From an uncultured Sporosarcina sp. (GTDB lineage: Bacteria > Bacillota > Bacilli > Bacillales_A > Planococcaceae), in the NCBI GenBank assembly GCA_947644645.1, contig CANSAF010000002.1, forward strand, positions 62,001 to 126,000: DNA of 64,000 nucleotides, read 5' to 3'. The position numbers and the translations under genes are program-made. Positions 1 to 9,143 of this stretch are shown here, one piece after another. How positions within the stretch are numbered: the first letter of the stretch is position 1; each line of letters begins with the position of its first letter. The notes below the pieces were generated by a model that had not been told where the DNA came from, searched no databases, and was given only the letters and a program-made list of their open reading frames with translations.

Positions 1-11
1 TGGATTGACGA

Positions 12-1013
12 TTAAGAAACAAACTCCTTATTTAAAGCTTCCAAATCTACTTCAAATCCTAAGTCTTCCAGCATTTGGTGATCCCGATTACTTTCTTGCC
101 CTTCTGTAGTTAAGTAATCACCGATGAAAATTGAATTTGCTGGATAAAGTCCAAATGGTTGAAGACTGCGTAAATTTACTTCTCGTCCTCCAGAAATACG
201 GATTTCTTTGGTCGGATTAATAAATCTGAATAAGCATAACACTTTTAGACAATAAATCGGCGTCAATTCGTTTGTTCCTTCAAGTGGTGTACCGTCAACA
301 GCATGTAAAAAGTTTACTGGAATCGAATCGGCATCCATCGCATGTAAACTGCGCGCCATGGAAATCACATCTTCTTTCGTTTCACGCATGCCGATAATTA
401 CACCTGAACAAGGAGAGATTCCTGACTGTTTTGCTAATTCAATCGTATTTACACGATCGTCAAAAGTATGAGAGGTTGTAATCTGATCATGATGTGCTGC
501 GGAAGTATTAATATTATGATTATACCTATCGACACCCGCTTCTTTTAGTCGGCGCGCCTGTTCTGGTTTCAAGATTCCGAGACAAGCACATACTGTCATA
601 TGTTCAAACTTTTCTTTTATTTCTTTTACGGAATCCACAACGATATCAAGCTCCCGGTCTGCTGGTCCACGTCCACTTGCGACAATGCAATAGGTTCCAG
701 CATTTAAATCTGAAGCACGGTTTGCGCCTGCAATAATTTCTTCACGTTTCATCATGGAATACTTTTCAATCGGTGCTTTTGATACAATCGATTGTGCGCA
801 ATAACCGCAATTTTCTGGGCATAATCCAGATTTCGTATTCATAATCATATTCAATTTCACTTTATTCCCGAAATACTTTTTTCGAATTTTATAGGCAGCA
901 TGTAAAAGAGGCAGTAAATCTTCGTCATTGCTTAATAAAATGGATGATGCCTCTTCATCTGTTAAAATATGTCCACTGATTACTTGGTCTGCTAATGTTT
1001 CAAATTTTGTCAT
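12..1013 (-). CDS. bioB: Biotin synthase
   Basis: Radical-SAM enzyme that inserts sulfur into dethiobiotin to form biotin. The cluster motif C-x3-C-x2-C is visible as CPENCGYC (Cys65, Cys69, Cys72), and the 333-aa length is normal for BioB. The ATG start follows an AGTGAGG ribosome site inside the end of bioY, with only 2 nt between the two genes, so they are cotranscribed as bioY-bioB. The stop lies 11 bases from the window edge, so whether other bio genes follow cannot be seen. Control is expected from the BirA-type operator upstream of bioY. Confidence 0.96.
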   Translation of the reverse strand: MTKFETLADQVISGHILTDEEASSILLSNDEDLLPLLHAAYKIRKKYFGNKVKLNMIMNTKSGLCPENCGYCAQSIVSKAPIEKYSMMKREEIIAGANRASDLNAGTYCIVASGRGPADRELDIVVDSVKEIKEKFEHMTVCACLGILKPEQARRLKEAGVDRYNHNINTSAAHHDQITTSHTFDDRVNTIELAKQSGISPCSGVIIGMRETKEDVISMARSLHAMDADSIPVNFLHAVDGTPLEGTNELTPIYCLKVLCLFRFINPTKEIRISGGREVNLRSLQPFGLYPANSIFIGDYLTTEGQESNRDHQMLEDLGFEVDLEALNKEFVS

Positions 1014-1015
1014 AA

Positions 1016-1603
1016 TTAACGCCTCACTTTTAATGTTTTAGACATTCGATGTCCGAAAATACCTGCTAGAACCGCAAGAAGAATGTCTTTTGGTAATGGC
1101 GGTAACATCCATAACCACGCAATTTTATAGGTAAATGCATCGGGTGCAGAAGCCCAAAGTTTATAGGCAGCATACAACCAATTTGTACCAAATAAATAAT
1201 TCACCGACATCGCAACGAGTGCTGCTGTAATATACCCCTTTAAATTTCCGTTTTTTTCAATAATTTTTCCGGCAATATAGGCTACGAAAATAAAAGATAA
1301 AATAAATCCAAATGTAGGGCTAAGAATGGCACTAAAACCGCCACTAAATCTTGAAAATACTGGCGCTCCTGCAAGTCCAATAAACATGTAAACGGTCATT
1401 GATATAGCCCCTAATCGACTACCAAGAATCACTCCTGCCAAAATGGCAAAAAAAGTTTGTAATGTAATCGGTACACCACCAACGACTAAAAATGGAACGA
1501 ATGATGTGATGTTTGCACCAATCATCATCAGTGCGGCGAACATACCGCAATAAGTGATGTCCGTTGCTCGTATTCGACTCTTTCTTTCTACTATTGTTGT
1601 CAT
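1016..1603 (-). CDS. bioY: Biotin ECF transporter substrate-binding subunit BioY
   Basis: Integral membrane S component that binds biotin for an energy-coupling-factor transporter. The 195-aa product has about six hydrophobic segments, with the family pattern GGVPITLQTF at about residues 42-51 and a Gly-rich helix (SRFSGGFSAILSPTFGF) in the middle. The start ATG sits behind AGAGGTGAC. It is the first gene of the bioY-bioB operon. No ATPase or T-component gene is adjacent, so it probably uses a shared ECF module encoded elsewhere. Pairing with bioB suggests salvage of biotin or late precursors. Confidence 0.93.
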   Translation of the reverse strand: MTTIVERKSRIRATDITYCGMFAALMMIGANITSFVPFLVVGGVPITLQTFFAILAGVILGSRLGAISMTVYMFIGLAGAPVFSRFSGGFSAILSPTFGFILSFIFVAYIAGKIIEKNGNLKGYITAALVAMSVNYLFGTNWLYAAYKLWASAPDAFTYKIAWLWMLPPLPKDILLAVLAGIFGHRMSKTLKVRR

Positions 1604-1634
1604 AAGTCACCTCTCAATATATGTAATTATTTTA

Positions 1635-1688
1635 ATAGTAAAATAAAAAGCTGAATGAGTCAACCTGTAAAATTTTAAAGTTAACTCA
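1635..1688 (-). promoter_or_regulatory. bioY promoter with BirA-type operator
   Basis: On the minus strand there is a -35 TTGACT (1658-1663), a 17-bp spacer and a -10 TACTAT (1635-1640). An inverted repeat, TGAGTTAAC - 15 bp - GTTGACTCA (1656-1688, one mismatch), matches the GTTAAC-N15 layout of Gram-positive BirA boxes. Its promoter-proximal half-site contains the -35 hexamer, so bound BirA-biotinyl-AMP would block RNA polymerase. Assignment to BirA is inference from sequence form and target gene. Confidence 0.8.
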
Positions 1689-1786
1689 TTTGTGTTGTAA
1701 TTTATTTACTTAAAAGTCACAAAAATTATTCGAGAAATGAATCAAATTGATTTTAAATGTTGGGTATACTATAACGAATTGAGGTT

Positions 1787-1947
1787 ATGATCACCGAAAA
1801 GTAAAGGTATATAAAAATATTTATAAAGACCTAGAGGCGATTGCGATGGATGTTCAAAACTTATGGAATGCATTCGAAAGCTGGGAAGTAGTAAGTGGTG
1901 TTAAAGAAGAAGTCTTGGCTTATAAAACAAGGATGAAGAAGTTTTAG
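1787..1947 (+). pseudogene. Possible decayed small gene (unknown)
   Basis: An ATG at 1787 behind TTGAGG gives only five codons before a stop. The adjacent frame is open from 1801 to a TAG at 1945 and encodes 48 residues with gene-like composition (ending EEVLAYKTRMKKF). Joining the two frames needs one frameshift. A shorter intact ORF could start at ATG 1846 (33 aa) but has no ribosome site. A TATACT -10-like sequence lies at about 1765. I do not recognise a family. The rest of the 1604-2033 interval holds only the bioY promoter and a terminator-like stem. Confidence 0.25.
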
Positions 1948-2005
1948 GATGAGCCATCGTTGTGTGTGCAGTAGTGTCTTGTTTGTATATGCACAGATGA
2001 TTCGA

Positions 2006-2034
2006 AATAAAAAGAGGCTGGGACATAACTAGCC
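2006..2034 (-). terminator. Weak terminator-like stem after flagellin paralogue
   Basis: On the minus strand AGGCT - 11 nt - AGCCT is followed by TCTTTTTATT. The 5-bp stem overlaps the restored stop codon of the flagellin-like gene. Confidence 0.4.
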
Positions 2035-2839
2035 TAAAGATTGCTATTTTTATTCACTTGTGAAATCAATAGTTGGTCTCCGTATTGGCGGATGTCTAGG
2101 GAAACGAAATTCATCATTTCTTCCGCAAGGTCTACATCTTCTAGTATAGATAATGATTTCGATAAGTTGTTTTCGATAAGTTGTTTTCGAATTCCAGTGC
2201 GTTTTCTAAATGAAATTCGATTACTTCGATGTGAGAACCAATTTTTGTTAAATGAAGAGATGTTTGGTTAATCGCGTCGTCAATTTTAGCAATGACGTCA
2301 TTGGCATCAGCGTTAGACATGACAGAAATGCCGTCGATGCCGAGTGCTGCGGCGCGTGTGTCGATTAATTGAATCGAGATTTTTTGACCAGGATTCGCAC
2401 CAACGAGTAGATTTAATGCTGTATCTTCGCCTAAAATTTTACGCGTGTTAAATTCTAGTTTCGTTGCTGTATCGTCAATTGCTTCAAGCAGGTGATTGAC
2501 TTCTTCTTGGATTGCTTCACGATCAAATGTCGTCATTGTGTCCGTTGCGCTTGCGACAGCTAATTCACGAACTTTTTGTAGCAGTCCGTTGACGTTATTT
2601 AAGTCTTCGTTTGCAGGTTCAAGTAAAGAAAGTCCATCTTGCAAATTGCGCTGTGCTTGCGAAATACCGCGAATTTGCGCGCGCATCGTTTCCGAAATAG
2701 AAAGGCCAGAAGCATTATCGCTACTCGTTGCAATTTTTAAGCCTGTCGATAATTGCTGTAAACTCTTTTCAATTTGTTTACTATTTTTTTGATAACGATT
2801 GACTGAAAATGAAATTTGTTCTTGGTTATGAACTTTCAT
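2034..2839 (-). pseudogene. Flagellin-like gene, frameshifted by a 14-bp tandem duplication
   Basis: The N-terminal flagellin domain is clear (QLSTGLKIATSSDNASGL, SETMRAQIRGISQAQRN, VRELAV) from the ATG at 2839 behind GAGGTG. As read, translation leaves the flagellin frame near 2160 and stops at about 2141. Deleting one copy of the tandem 14-mer (2159-2186) restores a flagellin-type C-terminus (SILEDVDLAEEMMNFV) and extends the frame to a stop at 2034, giving 263 aa. The restored protein has no hypervariable central domain and its last helix is unusual, so it was probably a minor paralogue, not the main Hag. It could also be phase-variable instead of dead. Confidence 0.82.
2159..2190. repeat. 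14-bp tandem duplication
   Basis: Two exact head-to-tail copies of TCGATAAGTTGTTT (2159-2172 and 2173-2186) are followed by TCGA, the start of a third. The unit length is not a multiple of three, so the duplication shifts the flagellin-like reading frame. Direct repeats of this kind can be gained or lost by replication slippage. Confidence 0.95.
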
Positions 2840-2873
2840 GTTTTCACCTCGATTTATAAAATAGTCATTACTT

Positions 2874-2900
2874 ATATCGGTCAATTATTTGGAAAATGAA
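2874..2900 (-). promoter_or_regulatory. Sigma-D-like promoter of the flagellin paralogue
   Basis: On the minus strand the -10 is ACCGATAT (7 of 8 to GCCGATAT), 15 bp from TTCA, a poor match to the TAAA -35. It lies about 35 bp upstream of the start codon. It is consistent with an old flagellar-regulon promoter that may be decaying with the gene. Confidence 0.45.
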
Positions 2901-3012
2901 GGGACTTTTAGATAGATAAAAAACGAATCTATAGTAGGACAAATCCATTTTAAATGCTATACTAAATCATTGGAAATAAAATATATTCGATAGAAAATAT
3001 GGTGACGTGTGA

Positions 3013-4317
3013 ATGTCAAAAGAAAATATAAAGCAGGGCAGTTTCTGGGCGTTTTTACCGTTAATTGTTTTTGTTTTGTTATTTATTGGTTCGGGAATTA
3101 TCGCGAAAGATTTTTCGGTGATGCCGTTGAATGTGGCGGTGTTAATTGCGGCAGCGATCGCGCTTGGAATGAACCGGAAAGAGAAGTTTAATAAAAAAGT
3201 TGAAGTGTTTATGAAAAATGCGGGGCATCCGAATATTATTTTGATGGCTGTTATTTTCATTTTAGCAGGTGCGTTTGCAGGCGTGACGAAAGGGATGGGG
3301 GCTGTTGAATCGACAGTCAATTTAGGTCTTACGCTGTTGCCTTCGAATATGTTATTAATTGGTTTGTTTGTCATTGGCTGTTTTATTTCTGTGTCGATGG
3401 GAACTTCTGTTGGGACGATTGTGGCGCTTGCACCGATTGGGGTGGGCATTGCGACGGAAACGGGGATTCCTGTGGCACTTGCGATGGCGACGGTTGTCGG
3501 AGGCGCGATGTTTGGGGATAATTTGTCGATGATTTCAGATACGACAATTGCAGCTGTGCGTACGCAAAATACGCAAATGAAAGATAAGTTTAAAGTGAAT
3601 TTTTGGATTGTTTTGCCTGGGGCTTTATTGACGATGGTCATTTTAGGTGTGATGACTTGGGGAAATGAAGTTGTACTGGCAGGTGATTATCCGTTTGAAC
3701 TTCTGAAAGTGTTGCCATATATTGGTGTTTTAGTCGGTGCGCTTGTCGGGGTTCATGTCTTAATTGTGTTAATTGGCGGGATGGTTTTTGCTGGTATCAT
3801 CGGCTTAATGGATGGTTCATTTACCATTAGCAGTTTACTTTCGGCGATTGCTGAAGGAATTATGTCGATGGAAGACTTGGCGCTGATTGCGATTTTAATC
3901 GGTGGAATTGTTGGAATGATTCAGCATAATGGCGGCATCGATTATTTATTGTATCAAGTGAGCCGGAAAGTGAAGACGAAAAAAGGTGCGGAATTTGGCA
4001 TTGCGGGACTCGTGAGTGTGGCGGATATTGCGACGGCGAATAATACGATTGCAATTATTGTGACAGGTCCTTTGGCAAAACAAATTGCCGATGAATATGA
4101 CATTGACCCGAGAAAATCGGCGAGTTTACTCGATACCTTTTCAGGTTGTTGGCAAGGATTATTGCCATACGGCGCACAGTTGCTTGCGGCGGCTGGACTT
4201 GCAGCGATTTCGCCAGTGAGTATTATGATGTACTCATTTTATCCTGTTTTAATGGGAATTTGCTGTACGATTGCAATTTTAATTGGATATCCGAAGAGAA
4301 AAACGGAGGCTGTTTAG
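3013..4317 (+). CDS. NhaC-family Na+/H+ antiporter-like transporter
   Basis: Polytopic inner-membrane transporter of 434 aa with about 11 hydrophobic segments. The conserved NhaC-superfamily signature GGAMFGDNLSMISDTT is present at about residues 161-176, followed by AAVRTQ. The substrate may be Na+/H+ or an amino or organic acid in exchange for Na+/H+ (as in MleN or ArcD-like members); sequence alone does not decide. The ATG follows a GGTGACG ribosome site, and an extended -10 (TGCTATACT) lies about 50 bp upstream. It is monocistronic, ending in a strong terminator. Confidence 0.85.
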   Translation: MSKENIKQGSFWAFLPLIVFVLLFIGSGIIAKDFSVMPLNVAVLIAAAIALGMNRKEKFNKKVEVFMKNAGHPNIILMAVIFILAGAFAGVTKGMGAVESTVNLGLTLLPSNMLLIGLFVIGCFISVSMGTSVGTIVALAPIGVGIATETGIPVALAMATVVGGAMFGDNLSMISDTTIAAVRTQNTQMKDKFKVNFWIVLPGALLTMVILGVMTWGNEVVLAGDYPFELLKVLPYIGVLVGALVGVHVLIVLIGGMVFAGIIGLMDGSFTISSLLSAIAEGIMSMEDLALIAILIGGIVGMIQHNGGIDYLLYQVSRKVKTKKGAEFGIAGLVSVADIATANNTIAIIVTGPLAKQIADEYDIDPRKSASLLDTFSGCWQGLLPYGAQLLAAAGLAAISPVSIMMYSFYPVLMGICCTIAILIGYPKRKTEAV

Positions 4318-4352
4318 AAAGTTTGATCAACTTTCTAGACGCCTCTTTTTTA
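4306..4352 (+). terminator. Rho-independent terminator
   Basis: GAGGC and TTTAGAAAGTT pair with AACTTTCTAGA and GCCTC, followed by TTTTTT. The stem begins inside the last codons of the transporter gene. It belongs to the AGAAAGT terminator family of this window. Confidence 0.88.
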
Positions 4353-4382
4353 ATAAACTAGTAAAAGTGACCTTTGTCATGG

Positions 4383-4388
4383 TATAAT
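4383..4388 (+). promoter_or_regulatory. Extended -10 element upstream of receptor gene
   Basis: TATAAT preceded by TGG (TGn motif) lies 85 bp before the start codon at 4474. No convincing -35 hexamer was found, as is common for extended -10 promoters. Confidence 0.5.
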
Positions 4389-4473
4389 AAAGGGAATTAT
4401 TCGACAAAAATCGACACTTTAAAAAGACGGAATATTTAAATTTAAATAAATGTTGTGAGAGAAGGGGAGCATA

Positions 4474-6423
4474 TTGAAAAGTTTACGGACGAAGTTGATG
4501 GTGGCTTTTGCTTTGTTTTTATTAGTACCTTCTTTAGTGATTGGTGGATTTTCGTATTTGACTGCTAAGAAAACGGTGAAGCAGGAGGTGCTTGAAGGAT
4601 TTACCTCAAACATTAATTTATTAACTCGAACAATTGATCAAAGTTTACAATTAAAGATGCATGACGTTGATTTTTTCTCAGGACGGATTACGAAAGAAGA
4701 TTATCAAGACGCGGCAGTGACGGAGGGGATATTTAGACAATATATTGGATTGCATCCAGAAGTCGATTTAATATTTTTAGGGGCTGAGGATGGAACTTAT
4801 AGGCAATATCCGGATGTGGAATCTCCAGAAGGATATGATCCGCGGGAAAGACCTTGGTATATTGAAGCAATGGCGAATCAAGGAGAAACGATTATTTCTA
4901 ATCCATATTTATCCGCCAATAATAATGAGCCTGTCGTTACGGTTTCCAAAGCATTGGAAGAAGGCGGAGGCGTAATTGCAGTAGATATTAATATTAGTTA
5001 TTTACAGAGTCTTGTTCAGCAAGTGACGGTGGGAGAGACAGGTTATGCGATGATGTTAGACGGCGAAGGGACATTTATTTCCCATCCAGTACAAGCAACG
5101 GGTGAACAGGCGGATGAAGGTTTGACGACTGATCTTTATGCGAATCAAACGGGGGAAATTACTTCTGTTTATAATGGTGAAGAACGAATTATGGCGTTTG
5201 TGACCAATGAGTTAACAGGATGGAAATTGGTAGGATCGGTAACATCTGATGAAGTGAATCAATCGGCGATGTCGATTTTACAACGAACTGTGCTGATTGT
5301 TGTTCTTTCAATGATTATTGGAATTGCGATTGTTGTAGTTGTTACGCGTTCGATTATCGGTCCGATTAATCGGATGAAAGAGCAAGCCATTGCGGTAAGT
5401 GAAGGTGATTTAACGGAAGAAATCGAAGTGCGAACGAATGATGAAATTGGTGAATTAGGTCAAGCGTTTAATCAAATGCAAAATAGTTTGCGATTGCTCG
5501 TTCAAAATATCGATGAAAATGCGGAAGTTGTCGCAAGTGCAGCTGCGGAATTATCGGCGAGCGCTGAACAGACGAGTGATGCCGCGGAGCAAGTTGCTGT
5601 GTCTATCCAGGATGTGGCGCATAACGCGGAGGCACAAACGGATTCTATTCATACGGTTAATGAGAGTTTGAATGCATTGTCAATTGGCGCTGCACAAATT
5701 GCGGAACATGCTTCTGATGTGACAAGTGAAGCATATCGAGCAACGGATGAAGCGAAGGTTGGAGAAGGTGCTGTTGAAAATACGGTTCAACAAATGACGT
5801 CGATTCATCAGTCCGTTAAGGAATCTAACGAAATTACGCAGTCACTTTACGAACGTTCGAAAGAAGTTAATGATATTTTAAATGTCATTACAGAAATCGC
5901 AGACCAAACCAATTTGCTTGCGCTAAATGCTGCGATTGAGGCGGCGAGAGCAGGGGAGCATGGACAAGGTTTTGCGGTCGTTGCGGATGAAGTAAGAAAA
6001 TTGGCGGAGCAATCTCAAAAATCCGCCGCAGAAATTCATACAATTGTCGAAGGAATTCAAGTAGATACAGGAAATTCTGTTGAGATTATGAAGGAAGTGA
6101 CTGAAAACGTATTGAGTGGAATTGATGTTTCATCCAGTGCGTCAGAACAATTCCATCAAATTTTAGTGAGAATGCAAACATTGCTACCTCAAATTGAAAG
6201 AATTTCGGAAGAAGCGAAAGGTGCTTCGGTGTCGGTGCATAATATTGTGAGTGATACGGATCGGATTTCGGATGGCATTCAAAGCAATGCCGCCGCATCT
6301 GAAGAAGTTGCTGCATCATCTGAAGAACAACTTGCTTCGATGGAAGAAATTCGTACAGCATCCGATTCACTTGCGGATATGGCGGATGATTTAAAAGGGA
6401 TTATTTCACGGTTTAAATATTAA
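4474..6423 (+). CDS. Methyl-accepting chemotaxis protein (dCache)
   Basis: Membrane chemoreceptor of 649 aa. TTG start behind GAAGGGGAGC. TM1 is at about residues 8-28, an extracellular double Cache domain at 35-265, TM2 at about 272-292, then HAMP and a long signalling coiled coil with its tip [16 protein letters not shown] near residue 480. The Cache domain carries YDPRERPWY, which matches the Tyr-x4-Arg-x-Trp-Tyr pattern of amino-acid-binding dCache_1 sensors, so an amino-acid ligand is plausible. It has its own promoter and terminator, apart from the four-receptor cluster on the other strand. Confidence 0.93.
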   Translation: MKSLRTKLMVAFALFLLVPSLVIGGFSYLTAKKTVKQEVLEGFTSNINLLTRTIDQSLQLKMHDVDFFSGRITKEDYQDAAVTEGIFRQYIGLHPEVDLIFLGAEDGTYRQYPDVESPEGYDPRERPWYIEAMANQGETIISNPYLSANNNEPVVTVSKALEEGGGVIAVDINISYLQSLVQQVTVGETGYAMMLDGEGTFISHPVQATGEQADEGLTTDLYANQTGEITSVYNGEERIMAFVTNELTGWKLVGSVTSDEVNQSAMSILQRTVLIVVLSMIIGIAIVVVVTRSIIGPINRMKEQAIAVSEGDLTEEIEVRTNDEIGELGQAFNQMQNSLRLLVQNIDENAEVVASAAAELSASAEQTSDAAEQVAVSIQDVAHNAEAQTDSIHTVNESLNALSIGAAQIAEHASDVTSEAYRATDEAKVGEGAVENTVQQMTSIHQSVKESNEITQSLYERSKEVNDILNVITEIADQTNLLALNAAIEAARAGEHGQGFAVVADEVRKLAEQSQKSAAEIHTIVEGIQVDTGNSVEIMKEVTENVLSGIDVSSSASEQFHQILVRMQTLLPQIERISEEAKGASVSVHNIVSDTDRISDGIQSNAAASEEVAASSEEQLASMEEIRTASDSLADMADDLKGIISRFKY

Positions 6424-6429
6424 TGATAA

Positions 6430-6477
6430 GACTGCCTAGAAGGTCGGAATGAAAACGACTTTCTAGGCGGTTTTTTT
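6430..6477 (+). terminator. Rho-independent terminator
   Basis: ACTGCCTAGAA/TTCTAGGCGGT stem with inner GTCG/CGAC, followed by TTTTTTT. Confidence 0.9.
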
Positions 6478-6492
6478 GTGTGGTTTTGGGGA

Positions 6493-6828
6493 GAGTGCTT
6501 AAGGTTTTGGAGTGATTGTCTAAAGTTTCACCGTAATTACCTAAAGTTCTGAGTTAATTGCCTAAAGTGCTATTTTATCCCTAAAGTTTATGGGTAATTG
6601 CCTAAAGCTTCACCGTAATTACCTAAAGTTCTAGCTTGATTACCTAAGGTTCTGAGTTAATTGCCTAAAGTGCTATTTTATCCCTAAAGTTTATGGGTAA
6701 TTGCCTAAAGTTTCACCGTAATTACCTAAAGTTCCGAGCTGATTACCTAAAGTTCTGAGTTAATTGCCTAAAGTGTTATTTTATCTCCAAAGTTTCAGCA
6801 TAATTCCCCTAAGTTCCAAGTTAATTCC
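6493..6828. repeat. Intergenic array of about fifteen 21-bp units
   Basis: Units of the type CCTAAAGTTCTGAGTTAATTG repeat head-to-tail at 6540, 6561, 6580, 6601, 6622, 6643, 6664, 6683, 6704, 6725, 6746, 6767, 6787 and 6808, mostly every 21 bp. One unit type is 19 bp. A higher-order period of 103 bp (five units) is visible: the block starting at 6540 recurs at 6643 and 6746 nearly unchanged. Stops in all frames argue against coding. It lies between two convergent receptor genes, after one terminator and before the next. Function unknown. Confidence 0.92.
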
Positions 6829-6870
6829 CCGCCGTGCCCATCTCCCCCTTCAATAAAACCTCCCCACAAT

Positions 6871-6918
6871 AAAAAACTGTCCAGAAAACCTCTCATATCA
6901 AGGTTTCCTAGACAGTTT
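6871..6918 (-). terminator. Terminator of minus-strand receptor gene
   Basis: AAACTGTC and AAACCT pair with AGGTTT and GACAGTTT around a short loop. The A-run at 6871-6876 gives the U-tract for minus-strand transcripts. Confidence 0.85.
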
Positions 6919-6922
6919 CCCA

Positions 6923-8920
6923 TTAAACTCTAAACTGATTAACTGCGTTTGTAAGTTCTTCGCTTAGTTCAGTTAGTTGTTCTGCGGCTTCAGTTACGGA
7001 GGCGATTGCGCGTACTTGCTCGTCCGTTGAAGCACTTACTTCTTCCGATGCGGCTGCTGTTTCTTGTGATGTTGCGGCCATCGTTTCGATTGTTTGTCCC
7101 ACGACTTCTTTTAAAGTTGCGATTTGTGCAATTTCGTCGTTCACAGCATCGATTGATTGTTGCATCGTTGTTAATAAATTGGAGATTTCTCCGAATGTTG
7201 ATTCGGTTTCAGTTACGACTAAACCTTGGTTTGCAAAGTTTTGGCGTGTGTTTTCTAATTGGTTTGTGACCAATTGTGTTTCTGTTTGTAATTCCTCGAC
7301 TGTAATTCGAACTTCGTCAGTCGCTCTTGAAGATTGTTCCGCGAGCTTTCGAACTTCTTCTGCAACGACTGCGAAACCTTGTCCGTGTTCTCCGGCGCGT
7401 GCAGCTTCAATGCTGGCATTTAAAGCGAGTAAGTTCGTTTGCGCAGAAATCTCGGTAATTGTATTCATCACTGTACCGATTGCGCCAACTTTTTCTTCCA
7501 ATGCACCAATAACTGTACCCATTTCTTGTAAAGTTGTTTCAGATTCAGAGAAGGATCCTTTTAGTGCATTCATTTGTGTTTGACCGTTGACGTTCATTGT
7601 GCCGGCTTCAGTCGCAATTTCAGTCATCGTTTCTGCTTGCTCTGTAATTAAAATAATTTCTTTTCCGAGTATATCTGATTGCTCGGTTAAAATTTCAGCA
7701 TCTTCGGCAGATTTTGAAGCACCTTCAGCAATTTCTGCGACTGCATGTGCCACTTCTTCACTGGACGCATTCGTTTCTTCGGAGACTGCACTTAAACTTT
7801 CAGAATTCATGCGGACATTATTTGCAGAATTATTGACGACACGAATAATTTCATTTGTACTTTCAACCATCTGATTAAAGCTTGTGGATAGTTGTCCGAT
7901 TTCATCGCTCGTTTGAACGTCTGATTTAACTGTTAAATCACCATCTGCTACTTCCATCATTAGCTGATTGATTTTCGTGAGTGGGCGAATGATATGACGG
8001 ATGATTAAGTATAAAATCACAAAGAAAATAATGAGTGTAATTCCAGCAACGATAATCATTGACGTGCGCATTTCGGTAGCTGTCCGATTGACTTCATTTC
8101 TGTCGTAAACGAGACCAACTTTCCAACCTTGATCTGGCAATGTTGAGTACACATTAATACGCGGTGTGCCTTCATGTGTATAAGTTACTGAACCACTCCC
8201 TTCGTCACGGTCGTACATTTCTTTGACATAAGGATATTCGATTAAACTTTCTCCGCGTAGCGTTGGGTGAACGATACCGATTCCTTCATTATCAAGAAGG
8301 ATAGGATAGCCATTATGACTGACTTCACTTTGTGCGAGATGTTCGGTAATTGCTGTTAGTTCAATATCGAAAGCAACTACACCTACAACTTGTCCGTTTT
8401 TCTCAACTGCAGTAGAAGCGGTAATCACATAATCATTACTTGCTGCGTCCAAATATGGACTTGTCCAATTAATGGTACCCGGATTGTCGACTGCGTTTTG
8501 ATACCACGGACGAGATGTTGGATCGAAATTATTGCCTAAGTCAATTGGAGGCGATGTAACTGTTTCATCAATATGTGAATAAAAAACAGTGAAAGTTGAA
8601 TCGTATAAATTTAATGATTTTGTTAACTCATTCTCTAAATCATTATGTAATGCAGTAGCCGCTTCCGGTTCAACTCCGGAAACTTCAAAGTTTTGAACGG
8701 CATTTGAAGTGGCGAGTTGGAGTAATCCTTTTTCGAATTGTTCTAAATACGCCGTGATGGAATAATTCATTTCATTCACGAAAGAATTACTTTGCCCGAT
8801 CAAAACGGTTTCTGTTTTATTTTTTACTTGATTGCTCGTTAAAATGGTCATAATTGCAATGCTGACAAGAAAAAGTACGGCGACTGTCAGAATAATTTTT
8901 GTATGAATTGATTTTAACAA
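6923..8920 (-). CDS. Methyl-accepting chemotaxis protein, cluster copy 1
   Basis: Chemoreceptor of 665 aa: TM1 at about 8-28, dCache ligand domain, TM2 at about 283-303, HAMP, and a signalling domain with the tip [19 protein letters not shown] start behind GGAAGGTGG. The ligand motif reads FDPTSRPWY, so the first Tyr of the amino-acid signature is Phe. Last of four tandem paralogues, each with its own terminator. The arrangement recalls the mcpA/tlpA/mcpB/tlpB cluster of B. subtilis, but one-to-one orthology cannot be assigned here. A sigma-D-like promoter lies about 145 bp upstream. Confidence 0.93.
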   Translation of the reverse strand: MLKSIHTKIILTVAVLFLVSIAIMTILTSNQVKNKTETVLIGQSNSFVNEMNYSITAYLEQFEKGLLQLATSNAVQNFEVSGVEPEAATALHNDLENELTKSLNLYDSTFTVFYSHIDETVTSPPIDLGNNFDPTSRPWYQNAVDNPGTINWTSPYLDAASNDYVITASTAVEKNGQVVGVVAFDIELTAITEHLAQSEVSHNGYPILLDNEGIGIVHPTLRGESLIEYPYVKEMYDRDEGSGSVTYTHEGTPRINVYSTLPDQGWKVGLVYDRNEVNRTATEMRTSMIIVAGITLIIFFVILYLIIRHIIRPLTKINQLMMEVADGDLTVKSDVQTSDEIGQLSTSFNQMVESTNEIIRVVNNSANNVRMNSESLSAVSEETNASSEEVAHAVAEIAEGASKSAEDAEILTEQSDILGKEIILITEQAETMTEIATEAGTMNVNGQTQMNALKGSFSESETTLQEMGTVIGALEEKVGAIGTVMNTITEISAQTNLLALNASIEAARAGEHGQGFAVVAEEVRKLAEQSSRATDEVRITVEELQTETQLVTNQLENTRQNFANQGLVVTETESTFGEISNLLTTMQQSIDAVNDEIAQIATLKEVVGQTIETMAATSQETAAASEEVSASTDEQVRAIASVTEAAEQLTELSEELTNAVNQFRV

Positions 8921-9065
8921 TAGAATCCACCTTCCTTAAATTTTATGAGACGATTGGCTATGAGATTGATGAAAATTAAAATGACATAAAAACATTATTT
9001 TCGACAATAAAACCTTAACAAATGTTGAAAATAAAGACTTTAGAACCAATTTCCTCTACTCTTTA

Positions 9066-9092
9066 TTTTCGGGTGAAAAGATGGAATGTTTA
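9066..9092 (-). promoter_or_regulatory. Sigma-D-like promoter of receptor copy 1
   Basis: On the minus strand TAAA - 15 bp - CCCGAAAA, matching the spacing and the CCGA core of sigma-D promoters but with a weaker -10. The surrounding sequence is homologous to the better promoter upstream of receptor copy 2, so the promoter was duplicated with the gene. Confidence 0.55.
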
Positions 9093-9096
9093 GAGG

Positions 9097-9142
9097 GAAA
9101 AAATTCCAGTCACCTGATTATGATAGGTGTCTGGAATTTTTT
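9097..9142 (-). terminator. Terminator of receptor copy 2
   Basis: AAAAAATTCCAG-CACCT pairs with AGGTG-CTGGAATTTTTT, a long stem with an A/U-run on either side. Confidence 0.92.
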
Positions 9143-9143
9143 A

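Noticed and set aside
2967..3641. 224-codon minus-strand ORF inside the NhaC-family gene
   Set aside because: Antisense shadow of a membrane-protein gene with strong family motifs on the plus strand.
6493..6828. Array considered as a CRISPR
   Set aside because: The units are contiguous 21-mers without unique spacers, and no cas genes are near.
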